DNA from: GCA-2737665 sp044344795
GTDB lineage: Bacteria > Bacteroidota > Bacteroidia > Palsa-965
DNA length: 19,076 nt
Reading direction: 5' to 3'
NCBI GenBank assembly: GCA_044344795.1
Contig: JBIJCF010000047.1
Span: 1-19,076 of the forward strand
Positions 1-7,821 of this stretch are shown piece after piece (the stretch's first letter is position 1; each line of letters opens with the position of its first letter). The notes under the pieces are model-generated. The model did no database searches, was not told the origin of the DNA, and saw nothing but the letters and a program-made list of their open reading frames with translations. A program made the translations under genes and the position numbers.

Positions 1-375
1 TAATTGAACAGGACGATAGCCTCGATTCGAATTACCTGCTTCATCTCTAACTTCAGCCATCAGATAATACAATCCGGAGGGCAGACGAATATCACCTGCA
101 ACATAATCCATGCGCACTTCATCTTCTACTCCACTGAGCTGTTGCTCCTGTGCGGGAATTGCCGGTATCATATTTTCATCCAGTAACTGTATTCTACAAC
201 GGTTTAATCCTTCATTGTCGCTTAGCTTCACATGAACTTCAACCGTATCAATTACTGATAATTGCAACGAACCGTTAGGTGTAAACCATTCTATTTCGGG
301 TAAAATCGTATCCTCTTTGCGACACGCATGTAAAAGCACCGTCAATAGCAACCCCAAGACACAAATTTTCCGCAT
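1..375 (-). CDS. Lipoprotein with Ig-like fold, N-terminal part (truncated by window edge)
   Basis: The minus strand is open from an ATG at 375 to the left edge, giving the first 125 residues. The protein starts MRKICVLGLLLTVLLHACRK, a lipoprotein signal peptide with the acylated cysteine at residue 18 (lipobox L-H-A-C), so it should be anchored in the envelope. The rest is rich in beta-strand-type sequence (DTVEVHVKLSDNEGLNRCRI, then LPSGLYYLMAEVRDEAGN), which resembles the Ig- or fibronectin-like domains of small Bacteroidota lipoproteins such as the DUF4625 type. That family name is a guess from pattern alone. It diverges from the PaiB-like gene, and a palindrome lies in the shared upstream region. 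No exact TAnnTTTG element precedes it. The C-terminus lies outside the window. Confidence 0.72.
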   Translation of the reverse strand, partial: MRKICVLGLLLTVLLHACRKEDTILPEIEWFTPNGSLQLSVIDTVEVHVKLSDNEGLNRCRIQLLDENMIPAIPAQEQQLSGVEDEVRMDYVAGDIRLPSGLYYLMAEVRDEAGNSNRGYRPVQL

Positions 376-397
376 AGCCTGAAATTACAAAAATTGT

Positions 398-414
398 ATC
401 ACGTTAATCGTGAT
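398..414. promoter_or_regulatory. Palindromic candidate operator ATCACG-TTAAT-CGTGAT
   Basis: A perfect inverted repeat with 6-base arms and a 5-base spacer lies between two divergent genes. It fits inside the 23-base spacer between a TTG at 394-396 and the TACATTTG at 420-427, where a repressor dimer would block RNA polymerase. The binding protein is unknown. The adjacent PaiB-like protein is an obvious candidate, since PaiB was described as a negative regulator in Bacillus, but this is inference. Confidence 0.4.
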
Positions 415-419
415 TTGGT

Positions 420-427
420 TACATTTG
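420..427 (+). promoter_or_regulatory. Bacteroidota -7 promoter element TACATTTG
   Basis: This is an exact match to TAnnTTTG, with a TTG at 394-396 in the place of the upstream element (23-base spacer). It ends 3 bases before the ATG at 431, which argues that 431 and not the upstream in-frame GTG at 410 is the true start. Confidence 0.6.
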
Positions 428-430
428 AAT

Positions 431-1039
431 ATGTACGTGCCGCCCCAGTTCAGGAATACCAATCACTATGAAATTGTTGCGTTCATTCGCGAATATTCGT
501 TCGGATTATTGCTGAGTAATGGAACATCAGTGCCGTTCGCGACACACTTGCCATTTATAGTTGAGCAAGAACAAGAACACGTTGTCCTTACAACGCATTT
601 AGCCAAAGCGAATGAACAATTCGCTTCATTACAGGATGGAGAATCAGTAAAAGTCGTTTTTGCAGGTCCGCATGCATTCATCAGTCCGAGTTTGTATACC
701 GGAAATGATCATGTTCCCACCTGGAATTATATCGCTGTTCACGCTTCCGGAAGTGTTCAGATATTAAATGGAGAAAGCGCTGATGAAGCCATGAAAGCTA
801 TTTCGGCACACTATGATCCGGATTGGGCTTCGCGCATGCATACGGTTTCTGAAAATTACATGAGTGCGCTGAAAAAAGAAATTGTTGTTGTGAAAATCAC
901 GGTACATAAATTGGAAGCTCAATTTAAATTAAGTCAGAACCGCATTGGTCAGGATAGACAACGAATTAAAAAATATTTACTGGATCACAAGGATGCTGCC
1001 GCGCGTGAAGCCGGATCTTATATGAAAGATGAATTATGA
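431..1039 (+). CDS. paiB: PaiB-like FMN-binding protein
   Basis: The protein has 202 residues, near the usual length of the PaiB family (FMN-binding split-barrel fold, annotated as negative transcriptional regulator). Family landmarks appear in order: MYVPPQFR at the N-terminus, AFIREYSFGLLLSNG, THLPF, HLAKANEQ, the signature VFAGPHAFISPSLY and VPTWNYIAVH, then KLEAQFKLSQNR near the C-terminus. In Bacillus subtilis PaiB affects sporulation and protease gene expression, and its biochemical role is not settled. I chose ATG 431 because the GTG at 410 overlaps the promoter and because MYVP is the typical family start. The final ATGA overlaps the start of the next gene, so the two are probably translationally coupled. 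Confidence 0.88.
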   Translation: MYVPPQFRNTNHYEIVAFIREYSFGLLLSNGTSVPFATHLPFIVEQEQEHVVLTTHLAKANEQFASLQDGESVKVVFAGPHAFISPSLYTGNDHVPTWNYIAVHASGSVQILNGESADEAMKAISAHYDPDWASRMHTVSENYMSALKKEIVVVKITVHKLEAQFKLSQNRIGQDRQRIKKYLLDHKDAAAREAGSYMKDEL

Positions 1040-1914
1040 AAAAGTACTGTCTATTTATTTATACGAATCTGTTTACGATCATGGGATTCGCTCAACTTCC
1101 CAATACGGAAGTATGGCTGATGGAGTATAGTTTCAACAAAACAACCCCAATGTTTTTCGCGGCACAAAATGTGAGTAACAATCCGGGATATGATAATCAA
1201 CCTGCCTTTTCTGAAAACGGTTCATACTTACTATGGACATCCAGCAGAGATAGCGGACAAACAGATTTATACCGTTATGAAATCGGAGTTCGAAATGTAG
1301 TGCGCATCACGAATACAGCAGTGAGTGAATATTCACCACAGTTCATGCCCGGAAATAAATTCATTTCTGCAGTTGTAGTTGAAAAAGACAGTGTACAGCG
1401 TTTGTGGAAATACAATCGATATAACGGTACATCAAAACTATTAATACCTAAACTATATGCAGTTGGATATTATTGCTGGTACGATGCAAATACATTATTT
1501 GCATTTCAATTAAGCAGTCCGACGTTGCTTGTAGCTGTTAACGTCAACAACGGCATGAAACGCAATGTGGCCACTAATGTTGGACGTTGTTTGCAGATCT
1601 ATCGTTCGGCGAAGAAAAAAGTACTGTTGTACACTGAGAAGAACGAAAAAATATGGACGATAAAAGCCATTGACAAAAGCGGTAACAAAGATGCAACATG
1701 GAAAAATATAGATTTACCGGAAGGCGTAGAAGATTTTGCTATCGATAAGCGCGGTAATATGTATTGCGCGAAAACGTCAGTATTGTACTACCGCAATATC
1801 GAAAATGGTACAGAATGGACCAGTGTGCAAGATTTGTCGGGTTTTGGCCTTAAGAATATCACACGTTTGGCATTCAGTCCTGATGGAAAAACAATGGCTT
1901 TAGTTACTGAGTAA
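1036..1914 (+). CDS. Secreted PD40/TolB-like beta-propeller protein
   Basis: This 292-residue protein has an N-terminal signal peptide, with probable cleavage after MGFA near residue 19. The body carries WD40-like PD40 blades: QPAFSENGSYLLWTSSRDSG, EYSPQFMPGNKFISAVVVEK and, at the C-terminus, LAFSPDGKTMALVTE. Such propellers occur in TolB and in dipeptidyl-peptidase N-termini, but no peptidase, OmpA or TPR domain is present, so it is a stand-alone periplasmic or secreted propeller of unknown ligand. Its ATG overlaps the PaiB-like stop by four bases, and the GNAT gene follows 2 bases after its stop, so all three are likely co-transcribed. The propeller call is good; the function is unknown. 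Confidence 0.75.
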   Translation: MKKYCLFIYTNLFTIMGFAQLPNTEVWLMEYSFNKTTPMFFAAQNVSNNPGYDNQPAFSENGSYLLWTSSRDSGQTDLYRYEIGVRNVVRITNTAVSEYSPQFMPGNKFISAVVVEKDSVQRLWKYNRYNGTSKLLIPKLYAVGYYCWYDANTLFAFQLSSPTLLVAVNVNNGMKRNVATNVGRCLQIYRSAKKKVLLYTEKNEKIWTIKAIDKSGNKDATWKNIDLPEGVEDFAIDKRGNMYCAKTSVLYYRNIENGTEWTSVQDLSGFGLKNITRLAFSPDGKTMALVTE

Positions 1915-1916
1915 CG

Positions 1917-2348
1917 ATGAGTGAAATGACCTTTTCCACGGATATTCTGAAAATGGATGTTAACCGTATTCATGCATGGCTCAGCAATTCGTATTGGGCG
2001 AAAGGCATTCCCAAGCCAACTGTAGAACGTGCTATGCAACATTCACTTTGTTTTGGGGCGTTTCGGGAGAATGAACAAATTGCTTTTGCCCGAGTAATCA
2101 GCGATAACACTACCTACGCCTATCTGTGTGACGTCATTGTGGACGAGCGTTTTCGTGGTGCCGGAGTTGGCAAACAATTAATGGCTTTTATCCTCCAACA
2201 TCGCGAATTGCAAGGACTGCGTAAATTTTCTTTAGCCACGCTAGATGCACATGGATTGTATGCCCAATTCGGATTTACCCCACTTGCAGAACCACAACTA
2301 ATGATGGAAATCAGCAAGAAGGGCATTTATAACACAGCCGCTGACTGA
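1917..2348 (+). CDS. GNAT family N-acetyltransferase
   Basis: This 143-residue single-domain acetyltransferase should transfer acetyl from acetyl-CoA to an amine or other acceptor. The acetyl-CoA pyrophosphate loop is visible as VDERFRGAGVGKQLM (about residues 76 to 90), preceded by the strand AYLCDVIV and followed by LATLDAHGLYAQFGF, a combination typical of a widespread subfamily of small GNAT proteins. The N-terminal segment (RIHAWLSNSYWAKG) also matches that subfamily. The substrate cannot be read from sequence. It begins 2 bases after the stop of the propeller gene, as the third gene of the operon headed by the PaiB-like gene. In B. subtilis paiB neighbours the GNAT gene paiA, but this protein does not look like a PaiA orthologue. 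Confidence 0.88.
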   Translation: MSEMTFSTDILKMDVNRIHAWLSNSYWAKGIPKPTVERAMQHSLCFGAFRENEQIAFARVISDNTTYAYLCDVIVDERFRGAGVGKQLMAFILQHRELQGLRKFSLATLDAHGLYAQFGFTPLAEPQLMMEISKKGIYNTAAD

Positions 2349-2356
2349 ATAACTGC

Positions 2357-2364
2357 TAACTTTG
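2357..2364 (+). promoter_or_regulatory. Bacteroidota -7 promoter element TAACTTTG
   Basis: Exact TAnnTTTG match that ends 3 bases before the ATG at 2368 and starts 9 bases after the GNAT stop. It lies in the string CTGCTAACTTT, which recurs before the T9SS cargo gene at 9554-9563. It suggests that the small secreted protein has its own promoter. Confidence 0.55.
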
Positions 2365-2367
2365 TCT

Positions 2368-2868
2368 ATGCTGCGATTCCTGCTATCGGTTGTTCTCTGC
2401 GTTTTTGCCTTAACAGGCTATTCCCAACAAATATTGGATTCATTAGGTATTTCGGGAATTCGTTTTGGAATGTCGGAACAGGAACTGAAGAATGCAGTAA
2501 TTATATTGGACACTTCATCCGCTTACAAGGATACGGCCGTGTATATCCGAAACACAACGTGTCATAGTTATTTCCGCACGAATGAAAGATTGCAGCTCAA
2601 AGGTTTCCCGGCCTCACATATTGAATACCGATTTTGTGACGGCAACCTTGCATTCATTTTCATTGATGTGAAAGGCACGCAGCATGTACGCGACGCTCTA
2701 ATTCGATTAGGTAAATTGTATCCGAAATTGCAGCAACAGCTTTCGAAAAATCCTGCGCTTACCGCGTTCGATCTTACACGAAATAATATACGGATGATCG
2801 GTTCCATAAATGCTTCACGTGAACAATTGAGTTTCGTTCTTATTTCGAAAAGAACTGCGAATAAATAA
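2368..2868 (+). CDS. Small secreted protein of unknown function
   Basis: The 166-residue product starts MLRFLLSVVLCVFALTGYSQ, a clean Sec signal peptide with cleavage expected after the YSQ region. The mature part begins with GISGIRFGMSEQELKNAV. The 'G-I-x-F-G-M-S/T-x-x-E' pattern is common at the start of small exported Bacteroidota proteins that compare a loop with bound substrate, but I do not recognise a named family. Only two cysteines remain after the leader (TTCHSYF and YRFCDG), which could form a disulfide. ATG 2368 is chosen over the in-frame TTG at 2362 because the TTG lies inside the promoter element. No gene follows on this strand; the next gene converges. Confidence 0.75.
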   Translation: MLRFLLSVVLCVFALTGYSQQILDSLGISGIRFGMSEQELKNAVIILDTSSAYKDTAVYIRNTTCHSYFRTNERLQLKGFPASHIEYRFCDGNLAFIFIDVKGTQHVRDALIRLGKLYPKLQQQLSKNPALTAFDLTRNNIRMIGSINASREQLSFVLISKRTANK

Positions 2869-2977
2869 TGTAGCGCAGTATAACAAAAAGCATCCCGATT
2901 AATTCTAGATTGAAGTAAAACTACACGTTCAACAATTTAATTCACGCCGGACATATCCAAGTTATTATCATCAATCT
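2869..2977. other. Short convergent intergenic stretch
   Basis: This is 109 bases between two convergent genes. I looked for a terminator hairpin with a T-tract and saw none convincing, and I see no other gene. Confidence 0.5.
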
Positions 2978-5806
2978 CTATTGAATTGCCTTCCCATAGA
3001 AATTGGCGTCTATCAGCTCTTCAAGTGTCTTGCGTTCACCTTTGTATTCTCCGGTAATCCATGCGTCAGAAATTCCGCGCTGGATGCAAGTTTGACGGAA
3101 TTTTTCGGCATCTGCAATTGTAATGAACGACTTCATTGTGAAACGAGTAATACCATCCGGATATGCTTTTATTTTTGCAGCACCGAATTCATTTAACTGT
3201 GGATATTTAAAGTTTTCAGGATGGCGGTAAGCTCCAATTTGCACGGTGTACGTTAATCCGTCACTGCATGTTTTACCGGCAACGGTCAAGAATTTGCTGT
3301 ATACTGCAGGATCATTGAGTGATTTTCCTTTAAACCACGCAAGATTTAGAGGCTGACTTACACAAGGTTGATCCGCGAAAAATTCGGGGACGGTTTTGCG
3401 TTGACCGAAATAGAATACCATTACAATAGACTTAGCGGCACTCGAATCTTTCTTTAATAAGAGTTTCCTGAAATCGTCAGCTTCTTTTAAAGTATTCCAG
3501 GGCCCCATAGAATAACGAATCGTACCATCAGGGTAAAATTGTTTGTCTATTTTACCGTATTGCGCGAAATGACCTAATTTGAAATCATTGGTATCCTTCA
3601 CGGATGCTAGTTCTAACTTATATTGCAATCCTTCGGCCTGAAAAGTACCCTTATCTTCTACCAATGTTTCGTATTCGAAATTTTGCCCTACTGCCGTTTT
3701 AAATCCACCTGATGTTGATGCACTAGATATAACCCTCGTATCAGTACGTGGCACGTAATCCACCCTCTTATATTCTTTTCTATACATCATTGGTACCGTT
3801 TTTCTAATACCATTATCAATAACCACTACCTCCGAATTTTTGGCTACTACGGTATCCCGCTCCCCCAATCTTATGCGATACAATTCCGCATCGAGCATGG
3901 TTTTAAAAGCGCCAACACTATACCTGGTATAACCCGCAGGAGTACTCTCCTTTCTGATCGGACCCAAATCTTTAAACTTGGTTGAATCAAAATCTCCAGG
4001 ATTTTCATACGTACCAAGTTCTACTTGATATTGCACGTTTGGTGTATATTCAGAACCGTGATTCTTCAACACCTGCTTGTACATGCGAGCTTCGTACACT
4101 TCATCATTGCGTTCTTCTTTGATTCGCGTTACTTGCTCATTCAATTTTTTCTGTAGTGTTTCACTAGAATCAACTATATGCGGAACTACCCGAGGACCGG
4201 GCGCAGAAGAATCTACTTGCGTTAGAAAATTAAACTCCTTATTAACGGCGACATAAGTGTCCAAACCTTTCACATTCACATATTCATAATACTTGTCTGC
4301 ACCGTCAACTTCGATCGCAATTTGATAAGTATTACCGGGCTGCAAGGCAATCAAATATTTACCGGTTGAAGAATTCGCATTATAATTTCCATAAGTTACT
4401 CCTGATGCCGAATCAGAAACAGAAATATTAGCGTTAACAGGTGTATTATCCAATGTAACAAAGCCCACTACTAAAGCGAGTATCGGCTGCTCTCCGCTGA
4501 ATCCGGGCGTAACAGAATAAATATCTAATTGACCGAATCCTCCACGACGATCTGAACAATAATAGCCTGTCGCACCATCAGCGCTTAAAACATAGTATCG
4601 TTCGTTACTAGGGGTATTAATTGGAAACCCCATGTTCTCCGGAGACTGCCAATTCCCGTTTACTAGCTTAGAATAAAATAAATCATAGCCACCAAAACTA
4701 TTATGACCTTCTGAACTGAAAAACAAGTGCACGCCATCAGGGTGAATGTACGGGGCGTCATCATTTGCCCGAGAATTCACCTTAGAACCTAAATTTTGAG
4801 CAGGTCCCCAGGAACCATCACTCTGTCTTCTTGACACATAAATATCTCGCCCTCCTAAACCTCCCGGTCGATCACTTGAGAAATACAATAATTTACCATC
4901 TGCTGATAGAGAACAACTGCCTTCCCAATATTTGGTATTTATATTCGGACCCAATCGCTCAGGAGCACTCCAAGCTGTCCCATTCAATCGACTCATATAA
5001 ATATCTCCGCCATCTTTAATCGAACTTTTAAAGACAAACAACATTTGACCATCATTAGAAAGTGCAATGTTAGCATCATGACCCATAGTGTTAATTGGAG
5101 GACCTATAGGTTCCGGACTCAACCAACGATCACCCACTCGTTGCGAAAACATTATATCTTCATAAAATTCGCCGGTAGTATCAGGACGGAATTTAGGATC
5201 CATCAACCCACCCATGCTACGCTCACCACTATATGTAAATATTAATGTACTCTCGTCTATCGTTATAACTGGCGAATACTCTGCAGCTTTCGTGTTAATT
5301 GGATCTCGCAAATTATCAATCTGAACCGGAATTGAGTCTTTCGTACCTTCTTTAGCATTTTTACAATATAATATATAGCGATTGACCTCGGGTGCCTCAT
5401 CATATCGCGAATCAGGTCGGGATAAATCATTTTCAAACATACGAATGGCTTCATCAAAACGATAATTCAAATGATACGCACGTCCCAAGAAAAAGTCGAT
5501 TCGGGGCAATTGAGCATCCTGTTTTTTCGCTTTCTCCAAATATAGAATCGACAACTCCTTTTCATCGTTCTTATACAGATAACAAATACCAGCCTGATAA
5601 TTGTAATAAGGATTTGCAGGATCAAGTATTGTCAATTGCTTATAGTACGAAAGTGCACGCAGATAATTATTTTCATCGAAATAATATTCGGCACTTTCCA
5701 GCAAAGCTTCTTCCTGCCTCTGTTTGGTCTTATTTTTTTTCTGAGCCTGCATCGCCACAAGGGGAAGGACAATACATACCAGTATCAATACTATTTTACG
5801 AACCAT
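2978..5806 (-). CDS. PorE-like exported protein: TPR, PD40 propeller, regulatory-like domain, three SPOR-like repeats
   Basis: The 942-residue product starts with a signal peptide (MVRKIVLILVCIVLPLVAMQ, cut near AQA). Residues about 32-150 form TPR helices (ALSYYKQLTILDPANPYYNY, LGRAYHLNYRFDEAI). Residues about 175-435 hold PD40 blades (LSADGKLLYFSSDRPGGLGG, IHPDGVHLFFSSEG, LSADGATGYYCSDRRGG). Residues about 443-520 resemble a carboxypeptidase-regulatory-like beta domain (VVGFVTLDNTPVNANISVSD). After a charged helical linker come three SPOR-like repeats at about 593-675, 729-809 and 863-931, each with the form Y-x-V/L-E/Q-L/I, then DG-x-x-R-Y/F and an RKT end. The first three parts match PorE, a T9SS and gliding component whose C-terminus is OmpA-like. 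Here the peptidoglycan-binding role would fall to the SPOR repeats. The start is ATG 5806; a GTG at 5821 is less likely because it adds residues before the signal peptide. Confidence 0.8.
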   Translation of the reverse strand: MVRKIVLILVCIVLPLVAMQAQKKNKTKQRQEEALLESAEYYFDENNYLRALSYYKQLTILDPANPYYNYQAGICYLYKNDEKELSILYLEKAKKQDAQLPRIDFFLGRAYHLNYRFDEAIRMFENDLSRPDSRYDEAPEVNRYILYCKNAKEGTKDSIPVQIDNLRDPINTKAAEYSPVITIDESTLIFTYSGERSMGGLMDPKFRPDTTGEFYEDIMFSQRVGDRWLSPEPIGPPINTMGHDANIALSNDGQMLFVFKSSIKDGGDIYMSRLNGTAWSAPERLGPNINTKYWEGSCSLSADGKLLYFSSDRPGGLGGRDIYVSRRQSDGSWGPAQNLGSKVNSRANDDAPYIHPDGVHLFFSSEGHNSFGGYDLFYSKLVNGNWQSPENMGFPINTPSNERYYVLSADGATGYYCSDRRGGFGQLDIYSVTPGFSGEQPILALVVGFVTLDNTPVNANISVSDSASGVTYGNYNANSSTGKYLIALQPGNTYQIAIEVDGADKYYEYVNVKGLDTYVAVNKEFNFLTQVDSSAPGPRVVPHIVDSSETLQKKLNEQVTRIKEERNDEVYEARMYKQVLKNHGSEYTPNVQYQVELGTYENPGDFDSTKFKDLGPIRKESTPAGYTRYSVGAFKTMLDAELYRIRLGERDTVVAKNSEVVVIDNGIRKTVPMMYRKEYKRVDYVPRTDTRVISSASTSGGFKTAVGQNFEYETLVEDKGTFQAEGLQYKLELASVKDTNDFKLGHFAQYGKIDKQFYPDGTIRYSMGPWNTLKEADDFRKLLLKKDSSAAKSIVMVFYFGQRKTVPEFFADQPCVSQPLNLAWFKGKSLNDPAVYSKFLTVAGKTCSDGLTYTVQIGAYRHPENFKYPQLNEFGAAKIKAYPDGITRFTMKSFITIADAEKFRQTCIQRGISDAWITGEYKGERKTLEELIDANFYGKAIQ

Positions 5807-5939
5807 ATAGCTAAAATCCACAAATAGGTAGTGCGTTTTTTTGATGCATTTACACAGTTTTGCACAAGCAAAAGTTAAAAACAGCTATGAAGTAGTCGCC
5901 ATAAGTATTTCAGCGTTTAGTGCGATACTTTGTAAAATG

Positions 5940-5947
5940 TACCTTTG
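5940..5947 (+). promoter_or_regulatory. Bacteroidota -7 promoter element TACCTTTG
   Basis: Exact TAnnTTTG match ending 6 bases before the ATG at 5954, in the 147-base divergent region between the PorE-like gene and the peptidase gene. It overlaps the in-frame TTG at 5945, which is therefore not the start. Confidence 0.6.
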
Positions 5948-5953
5948 TCTAAC

Positions 5954-7186
5954 ATGAAAAACAAATTTTGGAATTCGCTGCTGGAAAACGGATTGGAAAT
6001 TATTGGACAATCTTTCGAACACGAGATCTGTCATATCGCATTGCTGATTAACGCGGGTACACGTGATGAAGGTGAACTACCTGAAGGAACAGCTCACTTT
6101 TTGGAACATTGTTTGTTTAAAGGCACCAAGAAGCGAAATTACATTCACATACTTAGCGAACTGGATTGTGTTGGCGGTGAATTAAACGCCTATACTACAA
6201 AAGAAGAAGTGTGTATTCATGCTACATGTCATCGTGATTATTTGAAAAAAGCTTTCGACCTAATCGGCGATATTATTTTAAACTCCACATTTCCTTCCAA
6301 GGAAATCAACAAGGAGAAAGAAATCATCAAAGAAGAAATCAGAAGTTGTAAAGACAATCCTGCTGAGCAGATTTACGATGATTTTGAAAGTTTATTATTC
6401 CGTGGAAACACATTACAACGTCGCATTTTAGGGCAAGTAAAAAGTGTTTCGACGATTCAGCGTTCCGATTTAAAAACTTTCATCCACCAGTATTTTGTGG
6501 CGCACAATATGGTTTTGACAATATCAGGAGGTCCATCAAAAAAGAAAATATTGAGTGCAGCTCACGAAGCATTTAACAAGATTCCGTCCGGTGTTCGTTA
6601 CCGTCGAAAAGATCATTTAGCGATACGTCGCTCAGCAGCTTATTCCAAACGCAAAGCAGCAACTGCGCAAGCGCATACCATTATGGGTGCTGAAGCATTC
6701 GCATACGCCGATCCGTTGCGCATGCCGCTGATCTTATTGAACAACATACTTGGCGGCCCGGCTATGAATACACGATTGAATTTGTTGATCCGCGAAAAAT
6801 TAGGTTATGCATATACCATTGAATCCGGATTTCATTCTTATGATGACACCGGTATATTTCATATTTATTTTGGCACGGAGAGTAAGAACAACGAAAAATG
6901 TCTCGATGCGATACGGAAAGAGTTAACACGACTCGCGCAGCATGGCATTAGCAAAGAGCACTTAGAAGCCGGTAAAATTCAATTATTGGGACAACAAGCG
7001 GTTGCTTCCGAAAACAGACTTAACGTAATTCTAAGTACTGCTCGGCATTTATTGAAAACGGGAAAACTTACAGATCACAGTGACACCCAAAAAGTAATTC
7101 GGAAAATAACGCGCAAAGAAGTTCAGGAATGTGCGAGCATTGTTTTCCAGGAAGGGAATTTATATACGTTAACTTACAGTTCATGA
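5954..7186 (+). CDS. M16 family zinc metallopeptidase
   Basis: The 410-residue protein has the inverted zinc motif HxxEH as H48-F-L-E51-H52 within GTAHFLEHCLFKGT, where H48 and H52 bind zinc and E51 is the catalytic base. The distal zinc-binding glutamate lies in EKEIIKEEI near residue 128, at the distance usual for M16. GGELNAYTTKE (about 74-84) is another family hallmark. The C-terminal half-domain carries LREKLGYAYTIESGFH, the substrate-side segment typical of M16B proteins. Length fits a single-chain M16B processing peptidase. It has no signal peptide, so it is probably cytoplasmic. Its last bases form ATGA with the O-methyltransferase start. The substrate is unknown. Confidence 0.92.
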   Translation: MKNKFWNSLLENGLEIIGQSFEHEICHIALLINAGTRDEGELPEGTAHFLEHCLFKGTKKRNYIHILSELDCVGGELNAYTTKEEVCIHATCHRDYLKKAFDLIGDIILNSTFPSKEINKEKEIIKEEIRSCKDNPAEQIYDDFESLLFRGNTLQRRILGQVKSVSTIQRSDLKTFIHQYFVAHNMVLTISGGPSKKKILSAAHEAFNKIPSGVRYRRKDHLAIRRSAAYSKRKAATAQAHTIMGAEAFAYADPLRMPLILLNNILGGPAMNTRLNLLIREKLGYAYTIESGFHSYDDTGIFHIYFGTESKNNEKCLDAIRKELTRLAQHGISKEHLEAGKIQLLGQQAVASENRLNVILSTARHLLKTGKLTDHSDTQKVIRKITRKEVQECASIVFQEGNLYTLTYSS

Positions 7187-7821
7187 TCATTACTTCACCC
7201 GAAATAGATAATTATTGCGAGCAGCATACCGGTGCTGTGCCGGAATATTTGGAGCGTATTTCACGATCAACGTATTTGAAAACCTATATGCCTCGCATGT
7301 TATCCGGACATATACAGGGACGGTTGTTGGCGATGTTGTCCAAGATGATACAACCTGAGCGTATTCTCGAGATCGGGACGTTTACGGGCTACTCGGCGTT
7401 GTGTTTGGCTGAAGGATTAACGAAAGAAGGAGAATTAATCACCTTGGAGAAGAATGATGAATTACTTCCATTAATTCGTGAACACTTCGCGCTGACTCCG
7501 CTGGGTAGCAAAATAACCTTGCAACACGGAGATGCCTCGGTTATCATCCCTACGTTGACCGGGCATTTTGATCTGGTATTTATTGATGCCGATAAAGAAA
7601 ACTATACGCGTTATTTTAATTTGATCCAACCATTTTTGAAATCAGGATCTGTAATAATTGCAGATAATGTATTGTGGAGCGGCAAGATTATGGATCCGAA
7701 AGCAAAGGATGACGATACCGTTGCACTACGGGAGTTTAATGCACTTACGTTAAAAGCTCTGGGCTTTGAGCAAGTGATGTTGCCGGTTCGAGATGGATTG
7801 ACGTTAATTCGAAAAAAATGA
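7183..7821 (+). CDS. Class I SAM-dependent O-methyltransferase (YrrM/COMT-like)
   Basis: The 212-residue protein belongs to the O-methyltransferase family related to catechol and caffeoyl-CoA methyltransferases (Methyltransf_3). The SAM-binding motif I is RILEIGTFTGYSALCLAEGL (about residues 56-75), the acidic strand after it is ELITLEKND, and motif FDLVFIDADKENYTRYF supplies the metal-binding aspartates. ADNVLWSGKI completes the metal-binding set. These enzymes methylate a hydroxyl on a small, often phenolic, molecule; the acceptor here is unknown. The start is ATG 7183, which overlaps the peptidase stop as ATGA; frames starting further upstream would lie wholly inside the peptidase gene. 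Its own stop overlaps the next gene as ATGA too. Confidence 0.9.
   Translation: MIITSPEIDNYCEQHTGAVPEYLERISRSTYLKTYMPRMLSGHIQGRLLAMLSKMIQPERILEIGTFTGYSALCLAEGLTKEGELITLEKNDELLPLIREHFALTPLGSKITLQHGDASVIIPTLTGHFDLVFIDADKENYTRYFNLIQPFLKSGSVIIADNVLWSGKIMDPKAKDDDTVALREFNALTLKALGFEQVMLPVRDGLTLIRKK

Noticed and set aside
1917..2348. GNAT gene as PaiA of a pai operon
   Set aside because: It lies near a PaiB-like gene, but its length and motifs (LDAHGLYAQFGF) fit another GNAT subfamily.
5392..5814. Open frame of 140 codons on the plus strand opposite the start of the PorE-like gene
   Set aside because: It lies wholly antisense to the signal peptide and TPR region, has low-complexity composition and no promoter or recognisable domain.
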